Positions 48,472 through 56,209 of a stretch of DNA of 64,000 bases are shown one piece after another. The stretch spans positions 79,377 to 143,376 of the forward strand of contig NZ_BMQK01000018.1 in NCBI RefSeq assembly GCF_014648075.1, in the 5' to 3' direction. The notes below the pieces were generated by a model. It searched no databases. It saw only the letters and a list, made by a program, of their open reading frames with translations, and was not told where the DNA came from. The stretch is from Streptomyces ruber (GTDB taxonomy: Bacteria; Actinomycetota; Actinomycetes; Streptomycetales; Streptomycetaceae). The translations under genes and the position numbers were made by a program. Numbering within the stretch: the first letter of the stretch is position 1; each line of letters opens with the position of its first letter.

Positions 48472-49691
48472 GCGGCACCGATACGCGCCGGGCGACCGGA
48501 GACGGCACGCGGCAGCCCAGGCTCGCCCACGTCCCCGCCCAGAGCACGGCTCCCGCCGACACCACCTACGCCGGAATCGTCCCCATGTCCCTGCGCACCG
48601 TGCACTTCGTGATGCCGGGCGGCGTCGACGACCCGGCCCGCCCGAGCGGCGGCAACGCCTACGACCGCCGGATCTGCCTCGACCTGCCCGGCTTCGGCTG
48701 GCAGGTGCGGCGGCACACCGTGGACGGCGACTGGCCCCGCCCCGGCGCGGCCGCCCGCGCCGGACTCGCCCGTCTCCTGCGCGACCTGCCCGACGGCACG
48801 GTCGTCCTGCTCGACGGGCTCGTGGCCTGCGGCGTCCCCGAGATCGTCGGTCCCGAGGCCCGACGGCTCGGTCTCGCCGTGCTGGTGCACCTGCCGCTCG
48901 CCGACGAGACCGGCCTCGCCCCCGGGACGGCCGCCGGACTCGACGCCGCGGAACGGGCGGTGCTGCGCGCCGTGCCCGCCGTCGTCGTGACCAGCGACTG
49001 GGCGGCACGGCGACTCGTGTCGCACCACGGTCTCGCGCCCGAACGCGTCCACGTCGCCGCCCCGGGCGCCGACATCGCGCCCCTCGCGCCCGGCACCGAC
49101 GGCGTGTCCCGGCTGCTGTGCGTGGCCGCGGTGACCCCGCGCAAGGGACAGCACCGGCTGGTGGAGGCCCTCGCCCGCGTCCCCGAACTGCCCTGGAGCT
49201 GCGAGCTGGTGGGCGGGCTCGGCCAGGACCCCGAGTACGCCGGCCGCCTGCGCTCGCTGATCGCGCGGCACGGGCTGGAGGAGCGGGTGCGGCTGACCGG
49301 ACCGCGGACCGGCGCCGCGCTCGACGCCAGCTACGCCGCCGCCGACCTCATGGTGCTCACCTCGTCCGCGGAGACGTACGGCATGGCCGTCACCGAGGCC
49401 CTCGCCCGCGGCATCCCCGTCCTCACCACCGACGTCGGCGGGCTGCCCGAGGCGGTCGGGCGCGCACCGGACGGCGGGGTGCCCGGCATCCTCGTACCGC
49501 CGGAGGACCCCGGGACCAGTACGGCCGTCGCCGCGGAGCTGCGCCGCTGGTTCGGCGAGGCCGACGTGCGCCGCCGGCTCAAGGCCGCGGCCCGCGGCCG
49601 CCGGGCCGCGCTCGACGGGTGGGCGGCCACGGCCCGCAGCCTGGCCGGCGCGCTGGGACGGCTGCGCCACGAACCACGGAAGGCGGCGTGA
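48468..49691 (+). CDS. Glycosyltransferase family 4
   Basis: The 407-residue GT-B enzyme has an N-terminal acceptor domain (LRTVHFVMPGGVDDP, GGNAYDRRICLDL) and a GT4 donor domain with VAAVTPRKGQHRLVEAL, SSAETYGMAVTEALARGIPV (EX7E-type) and GGLPEAVG. It transfers an activated sugar to an unknown acceptor in the cytosol. GTG 48468 overlaps the PTPS-like stop, implying coupling. The conserved domain begins at about residue 40 (MSLRTVHF at ATG 48585), so a shorter protein is possible. Confidence 0.87.
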   Translation: MSGTDTRRATGDGTRQPRLAHVPAQSTAPADTTYAGIVPMSLRTVHFVMPGGVDDPARPSGGNAYDRRICLDLPGFGWQVRRHTVDGDWPRPGAAARAGLARLLRDLPDGTVVLLDGLVACGVPEIVGPEARRLGLAVLVHLPLADETGLAPGTAAGLDAAERAVLRAVPAVVVTSDWAARRLVSHHGLAPERVHVAAPGADIAPLAPGTDGVSRLLCVAAVTPRKGQHRLVEALARVPELPWSCELVGGLGQDPEYAGRLRSLIARHGLEERVRLTGPRTGAALDASYAAADLMVLTSSAETYGMAVTEALARGIPVLTTDVGGLPEAVGRAPDGGVPGILVPPEDPGTSTAVAAELRRWFGEADVRRRLKAAARGRRAALDGWAATARSLAGALGRLRHEPRKAA

Positions 49692-49695
49692 GCGG

Positions 49696-50688
49696 ATGAC
49701 CACGACGACATCGGGCACCGCCGACGGGACGCCCGCGAACCGCGGTCCGGCCCCCGGCCGCGGCCGCCGTACGAGGCCGAGCCCGTCGGGGCGTGGCGAG
49801 GGTACGGCCCCGGCGGCAGCGGCAGCGGCAGCGGAGTCGGCGGGCGCCCCCGAGGTGCACCGGTACGCCCCGGAGTGGCTGGAGCTGCGGGAGGGCGCCG
49901 ACGCCGCCGCCCGCGCCGCCGGCCTGCTCGGCCCGTTGCGGATCCGGCTCGCGAACCGGCCGGGACGGGCCGGCACGCGTCTCGTCGTGCACGATCTCGG
50001 CTGCGGTACGGGCTCGATGGGCCGCTGGCTCGCGCCCCGGCTCGACGGCGCCCAGCACTGGGTGCTGCACGACCACGACCCGGACCTGCTGCGTCTGGCC
50101 GCCGACCGCGCACCGCGCGCCGCGGCCGACGGCAGCCCCGTGACGGTGACGGCACGGCGCGCCGGGATCGGGCGGCTGACCGCCGCCGACCTGGCGGGCG
50201 CGTCCCTCGTCACCGCCTCCGCGCTGCTCGACGTGCTCACGCGCGACGAGATCGACACGCTCGCCGGGGCCTGCGCGGGCGCGGGCTGCCCGGCCCTGCT
50301 GACGCTGTCCGTCGCCGGGCGGGTGGAGCTCACCCCGGCGCACCCGCTGGACGCCGGGATCGCCGATGCCTTCAACGCCCACCAGCGCCGGGGGCAACTG
50401 CTCGGTCCCGACGCCGTCGACGCGGCCCGCGAGGCCTTCGAGCGGCGCGGCGCGACCGTACAGGTGGCTCCGAGTCCCTGGCGGCTCGGTCCCGGGCACG
50501 CGATGCTGACGGAGGAGTGGCTGTGCGGCTGGGTCGGCGCGGCGTGCGAGCAGCGCCCGGACCTCGCGGCACGTGCGGACACGTACCTGCTGGAGCGGCT
50601 GGTCGCGTGCCGCACCGGTGAACTGCGGGTGGCCGTCCACCACAACGACGTCCTCGCCCTGCCCCGGCCGACGGGCGGAGCTGCATGA
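49696..50688 (+). CDS. SAM-dependent class I methyltransferase
   Basis: The 330-residue protein has a disordered Pro/Ala/Arg-rich N-terminus (about 55 residues), then a Rossmann methyltransferase core with motif I VVHDLGCGTGSMGRWL and a following acidic turn LHDHDPDLL. The C-terminal part (LLGPDAVDAAREAFERRG, ERLVACRTGELRVAVHHND) has no metal site, so it probably methylates a small molecule. It starts 4 bases after the glycosyltransferase stop and overlaps the flippase-like gene by ATGA. Confidence 0.87.
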   Translation: MTTTTSGTADGTPANRGPAPGRGRRTRPSPSGRGEGTAPAAAAAAAESAGAPEVHRYAPEWLELREGADAAARAAGLLGPLRIRLANRPGRAGTRLVVHDLGCGTGSMGRWLAPRLDGAQHWVLHDHDPDLLRLAADRAPRAAADGSPVTVTARRAGIGRLTAADLAGASLVTASALLDVLTRDEIDTLAGACAGAGCPALLTLSVAGRVELTPAHPLDAGIADAFNAHQRRGQLLGPDAVDAAREAFERRGATVQVAPSPWRLGPGHAMLTEEWLCGWVGAACEQRPDLAARADTYLLERLVACRTGELRVAVHHNDVLALPRPTGGAA

Positions 50689-51932
50689 GCGCGCCGGTCT
50701 GCACGGCCCCGGTGACCGGTGCGCGGACGGCCGCGCCGGACGGTGACGCGCACCCGCGGACGTACCGGGCGAGGCACACGATCACGCCCGCCGTCGCGGC
50801 CTCCCGCCCCGCACGGCTGCTCCGGCCCGTGCGCCCCCACCTCGGCACCCTCGCCGGCACCGCCATCATGGGGGTGCTGCTGTGGCGGCTCGGCACGGGC
50901 GTCTTCCTCGACGGTCTGCGGCGCATCGACGCCGCGACCCTCGTGGCGGCGGTCGGCATCGGCGTCCTCACCACGGTGCTCAGCGCCTGGCGCTGGTGCG
51001 TGGTGGCGCGCCGCCTGGGTCTCCGGCTGCCGCTCGGACCGGCCGTCGCGGACTACTACCGGGCGCTGTTCCTCAACGCGGCCCTGCCCGGCGGTGTCCT
51101 CGGCGACGTGCACCGCGCGGTGCGGCACGGGCGGAGCGCCGGGGACCTGGGACGCGGCGTACGGGCCGTCGTGCTGGAACGGGCCGCGGGGCAGGCCGTC
51201 CTGGCCGTGGCCGGAGTAACGGTCCTCCTCGTCCTGCCGTCCCCGGTGCTGTCCGGGGTCCGGCACGTGGCCGCCGCGCTCGCGCTCGGCGCGCTGGGCG
51301 GGCTGGCGATCGTGGCGGCGGTCCGCATGGGGCGGACACCCGGCGCCGGGGACGGCGCAGGGCGGACGCCGGGTCCCGCGCGCCGGGGCCGTGCGCTGCG
51401 GGCCGTGCTCGCCGAGGCGCGCGGGGCGCTGCTGTCCCGGGGGAGCCGGGCGGGCGTCCTGCTGTCGTCCGTCCTGGCACTGGCCGGGCACGTGGCGATG
51501 TTCCTGCTCGCCGCCCGGGTCGCCGGGTCGGCGGCGCCCGCGGTCGAACTGGTGCCGCTCGCGCTGCTGGCGCTGCTCGCCATGAGCCTGCCGCTGAACG
51601 TGGGCGGCTGGGGTCCCCGGGAGGGCGTCACCGCCTGGTCGTTCGGCGCGGCGGGACTCGGCGCCTCCCAGGGAATGACCGTGGCCGTCGTGTACGGCGT
51701 GCTCGGCTTCGTGGCCGCCCTGCCCGGGACGTGCGTCCTCGCCGCGCGCTGGTACGCGGGGCTGCGGGCGCGCCGGCGGGATCAGGACGAGGAGACGCCG
51801 CGCCCCGCGAACCCCTCGCCGGTCACCACCGACAGGTACGCCCCGAACGACTCCACCAGCCCCGCCAGCAGCTCCTTCCCCTTCGCGGCGGTGGCGAGCG
51901 AGGGGCGGCCGACGACACCGGACGCGGTGTAG
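50685..51932 (+). CDS. Flippase-like / lysylphosphatidylglycerol-synthase-type membrane protein
   Basis: The 415-residue protein has about eight membrane helices and the UPF0104/LPG-synthase-N-type pattern: WRWCVVARRLGLRLPL, YYRALFLNAALPGGVLGDVHRAVRHG, PLNVGGWGPREGVTAWSFGAAG. Relatives flip lipid-linked or amphipathic substrates, which suits a pathway with a glycosyltransferase and phosphatidyltransferase. The last 50 residues (from about DEETPRP) are encoded antisense to the 3' end of the creatininase gene, a 151-base tail-to-tail overlap. ATG 50685 overlaps the methyltransferase stop. Confidence 0.83.
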   Translation: MSAPVCTAPVTGARTAAPDGDAHPRTYRARHTITPAVAASRPARLLRPVRPHLGTLAGTAIMGVLLWRLGTGVFLDGLRRIDAATLVAAVGIGVLTTVLSAWRWCVVARRLGLRLPLGPAVADYYRALFLNAALPGGVLGDVHRAVRHGRSAGDLGRGVRAVVLERAAGQAVLAVAGVTVLLVLPSPVLSGVRHVAAALALGALGGLAIVAAVRMGRTPGAGDGAGRTPGPARRGRALRAVLAEARGALLSRGSRAGVLLSSVLALAGHVAMFLLAARVAGSAAPAVELVPLALLALLAMSLPLNVGGWGPREGVTAWSFGAAGLGASQGMTVAVVYGVLGFVAALPGTCVLAARWYAGLRARRRDQDEETPRPANPSPVTTDRYAPNDSTSPASSSFPFAAVASEGRPTTPDAV

Positions 51933-52585
51933 GCCGACATGCCGAGGGAGAGGAGGTGACGGCGGTCGTCGGCGAGGAGATCGGTGGCTTCGTGACCGGG
52001 CCGGACCATGTCGGGATGGCAGTGCAGGAGTATGGAGGTCTCCATCTCCCCCGCGTGCATGTCGCTGAGCAACGAGGTCTCCACGCCCGCCCGTTCGCGG
52101 GCGGCGTCCCAGTCCTCGGCCGCCGGGAAGAGCGCCACGCGATGTCCCTCGGCGGCGGATTCCTGCACCACGTTGCCGAGCACGTAGTTCCCGCCGTGTC
52201 CGTTGACCACCACGAGTGCCTCCACCCCGGACCGGCGCAGCGAGGCCGCGATGTCCCGGACGACGGCGTACAGGGTGGGGGCGGAGATGCTGACCGTGCC
52301 CGGCCAGGCCGCGTGCTCGTGCGAGCAGGAGACGGTCACGGGCGGCAGCAGGTGCACCGGGTACGCGGCGGCCACCTCCCGCGCTATGGCGCAGGCGACG
52401 AGCGTGTCGGTGGCGAGCGGCAGGTACGGGCCGTGCTGCTCGTAGCTGCCGACGGGCAGGACGGCGACCTGGGTGCCCGGGCCCGCCGCCGCCCGCGCCC
52501 GTACGTCCTCGGTGGTGTCCGCCGGCAGCACCGGCTCCGGGCGCCGTCCCGGGACGCAACCCGGCTGCGTATCCGAACTGTTCAT
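51782..52585 (-). CDS. Creatininase-family amidohydrolase, possible FAPy deformylase
   Basis: The 267-residue protein has the metal ligands of the creatininase family: E49, H51 and D60 in GSYEQHGPYLPLATD, VNGHGGNYVLGNVV, and H177/E180 in DMHAGEMETS. Besides creatininase, this family includes archaeal ArfB, which removes formate from FAPy, and MftE. It is divergent from a GTP cyclohydrolase II predicted to release FAPy, so a deformylase role is the best hypothesis. ATG 52585 was chosen because upstream sequence is a direct-repeat array. Its 3' end overlaps the flippase-like gene. Confidence 0.83.
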   Translation of the reverse strand: MNSSDTQPGCVPGRRPEPVLPADTTEDVRARAAAGPGTQVAVLPVGSYEQHGPYLPLATDTLVACAIAREVAAAYPVHLLPPVTVSCSHEHAAWPGTVSISAPTLYAVVRDIAASLRRSGVEALVVVNGHGGNYVLGNVVQESAAEGHRVALFPAAEDWDAARERAGVETSLLSDMHAGEMETSILLHCHPDMVRPGHEATDLLADDRRHLLSLGMSAYTASGVVGRPSLATAAKGKELLAGLVESFGAYLSVVTGEGFAGRGVSSS

Positions 52586-52600
52586 GTCGTCACGGCCCTT

Positions 52601-52660
52601 TCGACTCACCAGACACACCAGCCACTCACCAGACACACCAGCCACTCACCAGACACACCA
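52601..52660. repeat. Three 20-bp tandem repeats in the creatininase/ribA divergent promoter
   Basis: Units 52601-52620, 52621-52640 and 52641-52660 are identical over ACTCACCAGACACACCA; only the first three bases of unit 1 differ. They fill the 90-base space between the divergent creatininase and GTP cyclohydrolase genes. The 20-base period, about two helical turns, would stack bound proteins on one face. Confidence 0.85.
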
Positions 52661-52675
52661 GACAGGAACCAGATC

Positions 52676-53347
52676 ATGACAGGAACTGCTGACGTAATCG
52701 GTATGAGTGTGAATGCCGGGCCCTCCGGTGCCGTTCGCGTGGTGAGTTCCCCGCTGCCCACCGTGTACGGCGCGTTCGAGGCCGTCGGCTACCTGGACCA
52801 GGACAGCGGCGAGGAACAGGTGGCGCTCGTGTACGGCGACATCGGCGCCGCGGACGGCGAGGGGATACTCACCCGGCTGCACTCGGAGTGCCTGACCGGG
52901 GACGCGTTCGGCTCCCAGCACTGCGAGTGCGGCGAGCAGCTCGCCGGCGCGCTCAGGGCCATCGTGGCCGAGGGCCGCGGCGTCCTCGTCTACCTGCGCG
53001 GGCACGAGGGCCGCGGCATCGGCCTGCTCGCCAAACTGCGGGCGATGAAGCTCCAGGCGGAGGGCCTGGACACGGTCGAGGCGAACCTCGCCCTGGGCCT
53101 GCCGGTGGACGCCCGCGACTACCGCGTCGCGGCGGAGATGCTGCACGACCTCGGCGTCCGCTCGGTCCGCCTGATGTCGAACAACCCGCGCAAACGGGAG
53201 GCGCTGCTGCGGCACGGCGTCGAGGTCGGCGAGCAGGTGCCCCTGCTGATCCCGCCGTGCGAGGACAACATCACCTACCTGCGCACCAAGCGGGAACGCC
53301 TCGACCACCACCTGCCCCACCTGGACGCGGTGGTCAGCTCCCCCTGA
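52676..53347 (+). CDS. GTP cyclohydrolase II variant, predicted FAPy-forming
   Basis: The 223-residue RibA-type enzyme has the zinc Cys residues C72, C83 and C85 (HSECLTGDAFGSQHCECG) and the catalytic segment YLRGHEGRGIGLLAKLRAM. The residue after LRA is Met (M124) where canonical enzymes have Tyr (E. coli Y105, RAY). From memory, the S. coelicolor paralogue SCO6655 has the same Tyr-to-Met change and releases the formylated pyrimidine FAPy instead of completing deformylation. It stands alone without ribB, ribD, ribE or ribH, so it is not the main riboflavin gene. ATG 52676 follows AGGAA. Confidence 0.92.
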   Translation: MTGTADVIGMSVNAGPSGAVRVVSSPLPTVYGAFEAVGYLDQDSGEEQVALVYGDIGAADGEGILTRLHSECLTGDAFGSQHCECGEQLAGALRAIVAEGRGVLVYLRGHEGRGIGLLAKLRAMKLQAEGLDTVEANLALGLPVDARDYRVAAEMLHDLGVRSVRLMSNNPRKREALLRHGVEVGEQVPLLIPPCEDNITYLRTKRERLDHHLPHLDAVVSSP

Positions 53348-53379
53348 CGCCCCCCGACGAAGTGACCACCGCGCTCCCG

Positions 53380-54606
53380 TCAGCCCACCACCGCCTCGTG
53401 CACCAGCCTGCGCAGTTCGGGGACGACGGTGTTGGCGGACGCCGGACGGACCTGGCTCATGAACTGGACCGTCAGGTCGCGGTGCGGGTCGACCCAGAAC
53501 GTGGTGGTGGCGACACCGCTCCAGCCGAACGTGCCGCTGCTCGACGGCGTCTCGGTCACCTCGGGGTCGACGACGACCGAGACGCCGTACCCGAAGCCGA
53601 GGCCCGCGTTGACGGGCAGCCGGTGGGCGGGGCTGCCGTGGGTGCGCAGGTCGGCGCCGCCGGGGAGGTGGTTGGTGGTCATGGCGGTGACGGACTCCGG
53701 GGAGAGCAGCCGGGCGCCGTCGAGTTCGCCGCCCCGGCGCAGGAACTCCATGAAACGGTGGTAGTCGTGGGCCGTGGCCACCATGCCGCCGCTGCCGGAC
53801 AGCAGCCGCGGGCGGCCGTGCACCGGCAGGCCGGGGACCGGGGCGATACCGCCGTCCTCGGTCTCCCCGTACAACTCGGCCAGCCGGCCCGCCTGTTCGC
53901 CCGTGACGTGGAAGCCCGCGTCCGTCATGCCCAGCGGCCCGAAGATCCGCTCGCGGCAGAACGTGTCGAGCGCCTGCCCCGAGGCGACCTCGACGACCCG
54001 GCCGAGGACGTTGGACGCCACCGAGTAGTTCCACTGCGTGCCCGGCTCGAACTGCAGCGGCAGGCGCGCGTACGCCTCGACCGTCGTGGCCAGGTCCGAG
54101 CCGGGCAGTACCGAACTCGCCAGGCCCGCCTCGCGGTACCGGGCGTCCACCGGGTGGGAGTGGTAGAAGGCGAAGGTCAGCCCCGAGGTGTGGGTCAGCA
54201 GATGGTGGACCAGCATCGGCTGCTCGACGGGCCGGGTGCGGATGCCGGTGCCCTCACCGGACTCGTACACCCGCGTCTCGGCGAAGGCGGGGACGTACCG
54301 GGACACCGGGTCCGTCAGGGCGAGCCGGCCCTCCTCCGCCAGCATCAGCGCGGCCACCGCCGTGACCGGCTTCGTCATCGAGTAGATCCGCCAGATCGTG
54401 TCGGTCCCGACCGGAAGCCGCGCCTCGCGGTCGCGGTGGCCGTACGTCGTGAGGTGGGCGACACGGCCGTGCCGGGCCACCGCGACGAGAAAGCCGGGCA
54501 GGTGGCCCTCGTCGACCAGATGGGCGAAGTGCTGGTCGAGACGGGCCAGTGCCTTGGGGTCCAGCCCGGCCTCGGCCGGTTCGGTCTCCTGCCGCAGTCG
54601 TTCCAT
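53380..54606 (-). CDS. Class C beta-lactamase-fold serine hydrolase
   Basis: The 408-residue protein has the serine beta-lactamase/esterase fold with nucleophile S76 and base K79 (IYSMTKPV), a Tyr motif WNYSVASNVLG and C-terminal strand segments (FGWSGVATTTFWVDP). No signal peptide is present, so it acts in the cytosol as an esterase or peptidase rather than in penicillin resistance. GGGAG lies just before ATG 54606. It diverges from the PPOX gene and converges on ribA with a 32-base gap. Confidence 0.9.
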   Translation of the reverse strand: MERLRQETEPAEAGLDPKALARLDQHFAHLVDEGHLPGFLVAVARHGRVAHLTTYGHRDREARLPVGTDTIWRIYSMTKPVTAVAALMLAEEGRLALTDPVSRYVPAFAETRVYESGEGTGIRTRPVEQPMLVHHLLTHTSGLTFAFYHSHPVDARYREAGLASSVLPGSDLATTVEAYARLPLQFEPGTQWNYSVASNVLGRVVEVASGQALDTFCRERIFGPLGMTDAGFHVTGEQAGRLAELYGETEDGGIAPVPGLPVHGRPRLLSGSGGMVATAHDYHRFMEFLRRGGELDGARLLSPESVTAMTTNHLPGGADLRTHGSPAHRLPVNAGLGFGYGVSVVVDPEVTETPSSSGTFGWSGVATTTFWVDPHRDLTVQFMSQVRPASANTVVPELRRLVHEAVVG

Positions 54607-54754
54607 GGTTCTCCCGTACTCCTGACGGACCCCAGGGGAGTCCGACTCGCTGTTCCACGTGCATGCTCGCTCACCAACGTGCCTCCCCCTCGGCGTACCC
54701 CGCGGAACGCGTCCTCGCCGGAACATGCCGCGGGGCGGCGTCGTTGGGCAGGGC

Positions 54755-55180
54755 ATGACCGAGGACGCACTGCTCGACCTGCTGACCGAGTACGACGGCG
54801 GAGTGCTGGTGACGCTCAAGGCCGACGGACGGCCGCAGCTGTCGAACGTCAGCCACGCCTACTGCCCCGACGAGCGCACCGTGCGCGTCTCCGTCACGGA
54901 CACCCGGGCCAAGACCCGCAACATGCGCCGCGACCCCCGGGTGTCGTACCACGTGACGAGCGCCGACCGGTGGGCCTACACCGTCGTGGAGGGCACCGCC
55001 GAGCTGACGCCGGTGGCCGCGGACCCGCACGACGGGACGGTCGAGGAACTGGTCCGGCTCTACCGCGACGTCCAGGGGGAGCATCCCGACTGGGGCGACT
55101 TCCGCGCGGCCATGGTCCGGGACCGCAGGCTCGTGCTGCGCCTCCGGGTGGAACGCGCGTACGGCGTGCCCCGGGGCTGA
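54755..55180 (+). CDS. PPOX-class (split-barrel) F420- or flavin-dependent oxidoreductase
   Basis: The 141-residue protein is a split beta-barrel of the pyridoxamine-phosphate oxidase-like type: LLTEYDGGVLVTLKADGRPQ, SVTDTRAKTRNMRRDPRVSY, YTVVEGTAELTPVA, LRVERAYGVPRG. The TRNMRRDPRVSYHV segment fits the Rv1155-like group that uses F420. The substrate is unknown. It converges on the next dehydrogenase gene with a 9-base gap. Confidence 0.87.
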   Translation: MTEDALLDLLTEYDGGVLVTLKADGRPQLSNVSHAYCPDERTVRVSVTDTRAKTRNMRRDPRVSYHVTSADRWAYTVVEGTAELTPVAADPHDGTVEELVRLYRDVQGEHPDWGDFRAAMVRDRRLVLRLRVERAYGVPRG

Positions 55181-55189
55181 GCCGGCGGC

Positions 55190-56086
55190 TCACCGCTCAC
55201 CGTCGGTACGGGCCTCGATCGCGTGGAGCACGGCCACCATGTCGGCGTCGCCGTGCCCGAGCGCCACGGTCTCGTCGAAGAGGGCGTGGCAGACGTCCAG
55301 CAGCGGGGAGGCCAGGTCCGCCTTCCGCGCGGCCTCGGCGATCAGCCGGTTGTTCTTCAGCACGTCCCGGGCCGCGGCCTGCACGCCGAAGTCGCCGGCC
55401 AGCAGCTTGGCGCCCTTCGTCCGGGACACTCCGCTCGCCATCGGTCCGGCGTCGAGGATCTCCAGGAAGCGACGCCGGTCGAGGCCCTGCCGGCCGGCGA
55501 AGTGGAAGGCCTCGGTGAGCCCGGTCGCCAGCGTGATCAGGAACAGGTTGACCGAGAGCTTCATCAGCAGCGCGTCCGGCACGGTGCCGCAGACGAACGC
55601 CTCGTGGCACACGGAGCCGAGGAGCGGCCGTACGGCGGCGACGGCCTCCTCGTCCCCGGCCAGCATCGCCACCAGCCGCCCGGCCTCGGCGGGCCCGCGG
55701 GAGCCGGAGACGGGAGCCTCGACGTAACGGCCGCCCGCCGCGCGGACGTCGGCCTCCAGGGCGCGGGAGAACTCGGGCGAGGTGGTGCCCATGTGGACGA
55801 CGGTGCGCGCGGTGACGCGCTCCGCGAAGTCCGGTGTGCCCCGGCCCAGGACCGAGTCGACGGCCGTCTCGTCGGCGAGCATCAGAATCACGGTGCCGGC
55901 CCGGGCGAAGACCTCGCCGGGCCCGGCGGCCACCTCGGCGCCGGCCGCGCGCAGCGGCTCGCAGCGGGCCGGGGTGCGGTTCCAGACGAGCAGCCGCGCG
56001 CCGGCGCGGACGAGGTTGAGCGCCATGGGCCGGCCCATGACACCGAGGCCGATGAAGCCGACGCGGGCGACCTGGCCGTCGTACAC
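55190..56086 (-). CDS. 3-Hydroxyisobutyrate dehydrogenase-family NAD(P) oxidoreductase
   Basis: The 298-residue beta-hydroxyacid dehydrogenase has the Rossmann start RVGFIGLGVMGRPMALNLV, substrate motif EAPVSGSRGPAEAGRL and the catalytic-Lys helix LMKLSVNLFLITLATGLTEA. The family oxidises 3-hydroxy acids or reduces imines. GTG 56086 gives the usual family length. ATG 56179 and 56164 are in-frame alternatives, but TAGCAT near 56166 on the minus strand may be the -10. It lies just downstream of the pentapeptide-like gene on the same strand. Confidence 0.87.
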   Translation of the reverse strand: MYDGQVARVGFIGLGVMGRPMALNLVRAGARLLVWNRTPARCEPLRAAGAEVAAGPGEVFARAGTVILMLADETAVDSVLGRGTPDFAERVTARTVVHMGTTSPEFSRALEADVRAAGGRYVEAPVSGSRGPAEAGRLVAMLAGDEEAVAAVRPLLGSVCHEAFVCGTVPDALLMKLSVNLFLITLATGLTEAFHFAGRQGLDRRRFLEILDAGPMASGVSRTKGAKLLAGDFGVQAAARDVLKNNRLIAEAARKADLASPLLDVCHALFDETVALGHGDADMVAVLHAIEARTDGER

Positions 56087-56209
56087 GATGCACCGCCGTT
56101 CCCGCCCGGCACGTCCGCCTGCCGGGCTCCGTCCTGGACCGTACGCGCTGATGACGGCGGTCATGCTAGTGGCCGTCACGCCCCGGCGGGGCGGGCCGTG
56201 CGCCGCCGC

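Noticed and set aside
48453..52559. A very long antisense open frame (about 1368 codons) on the minus strand
   Set aside because: It is the mirror of four well-defined plus-strand genes, is Arg/Gly/Pro-rich with no domain, and is open only because of high GC.
52601..52660. CRISPR-like array
   Set aside because: The units are 20-bp contiguous tandem copies with no spacers and no cas genes nearby.
53380..54606. Beta-lactamase conferring resistance
   Set aside because: The protein has no signal peptide and its motifs fit the class C-like esterase group rather than true AmpC enzymes.
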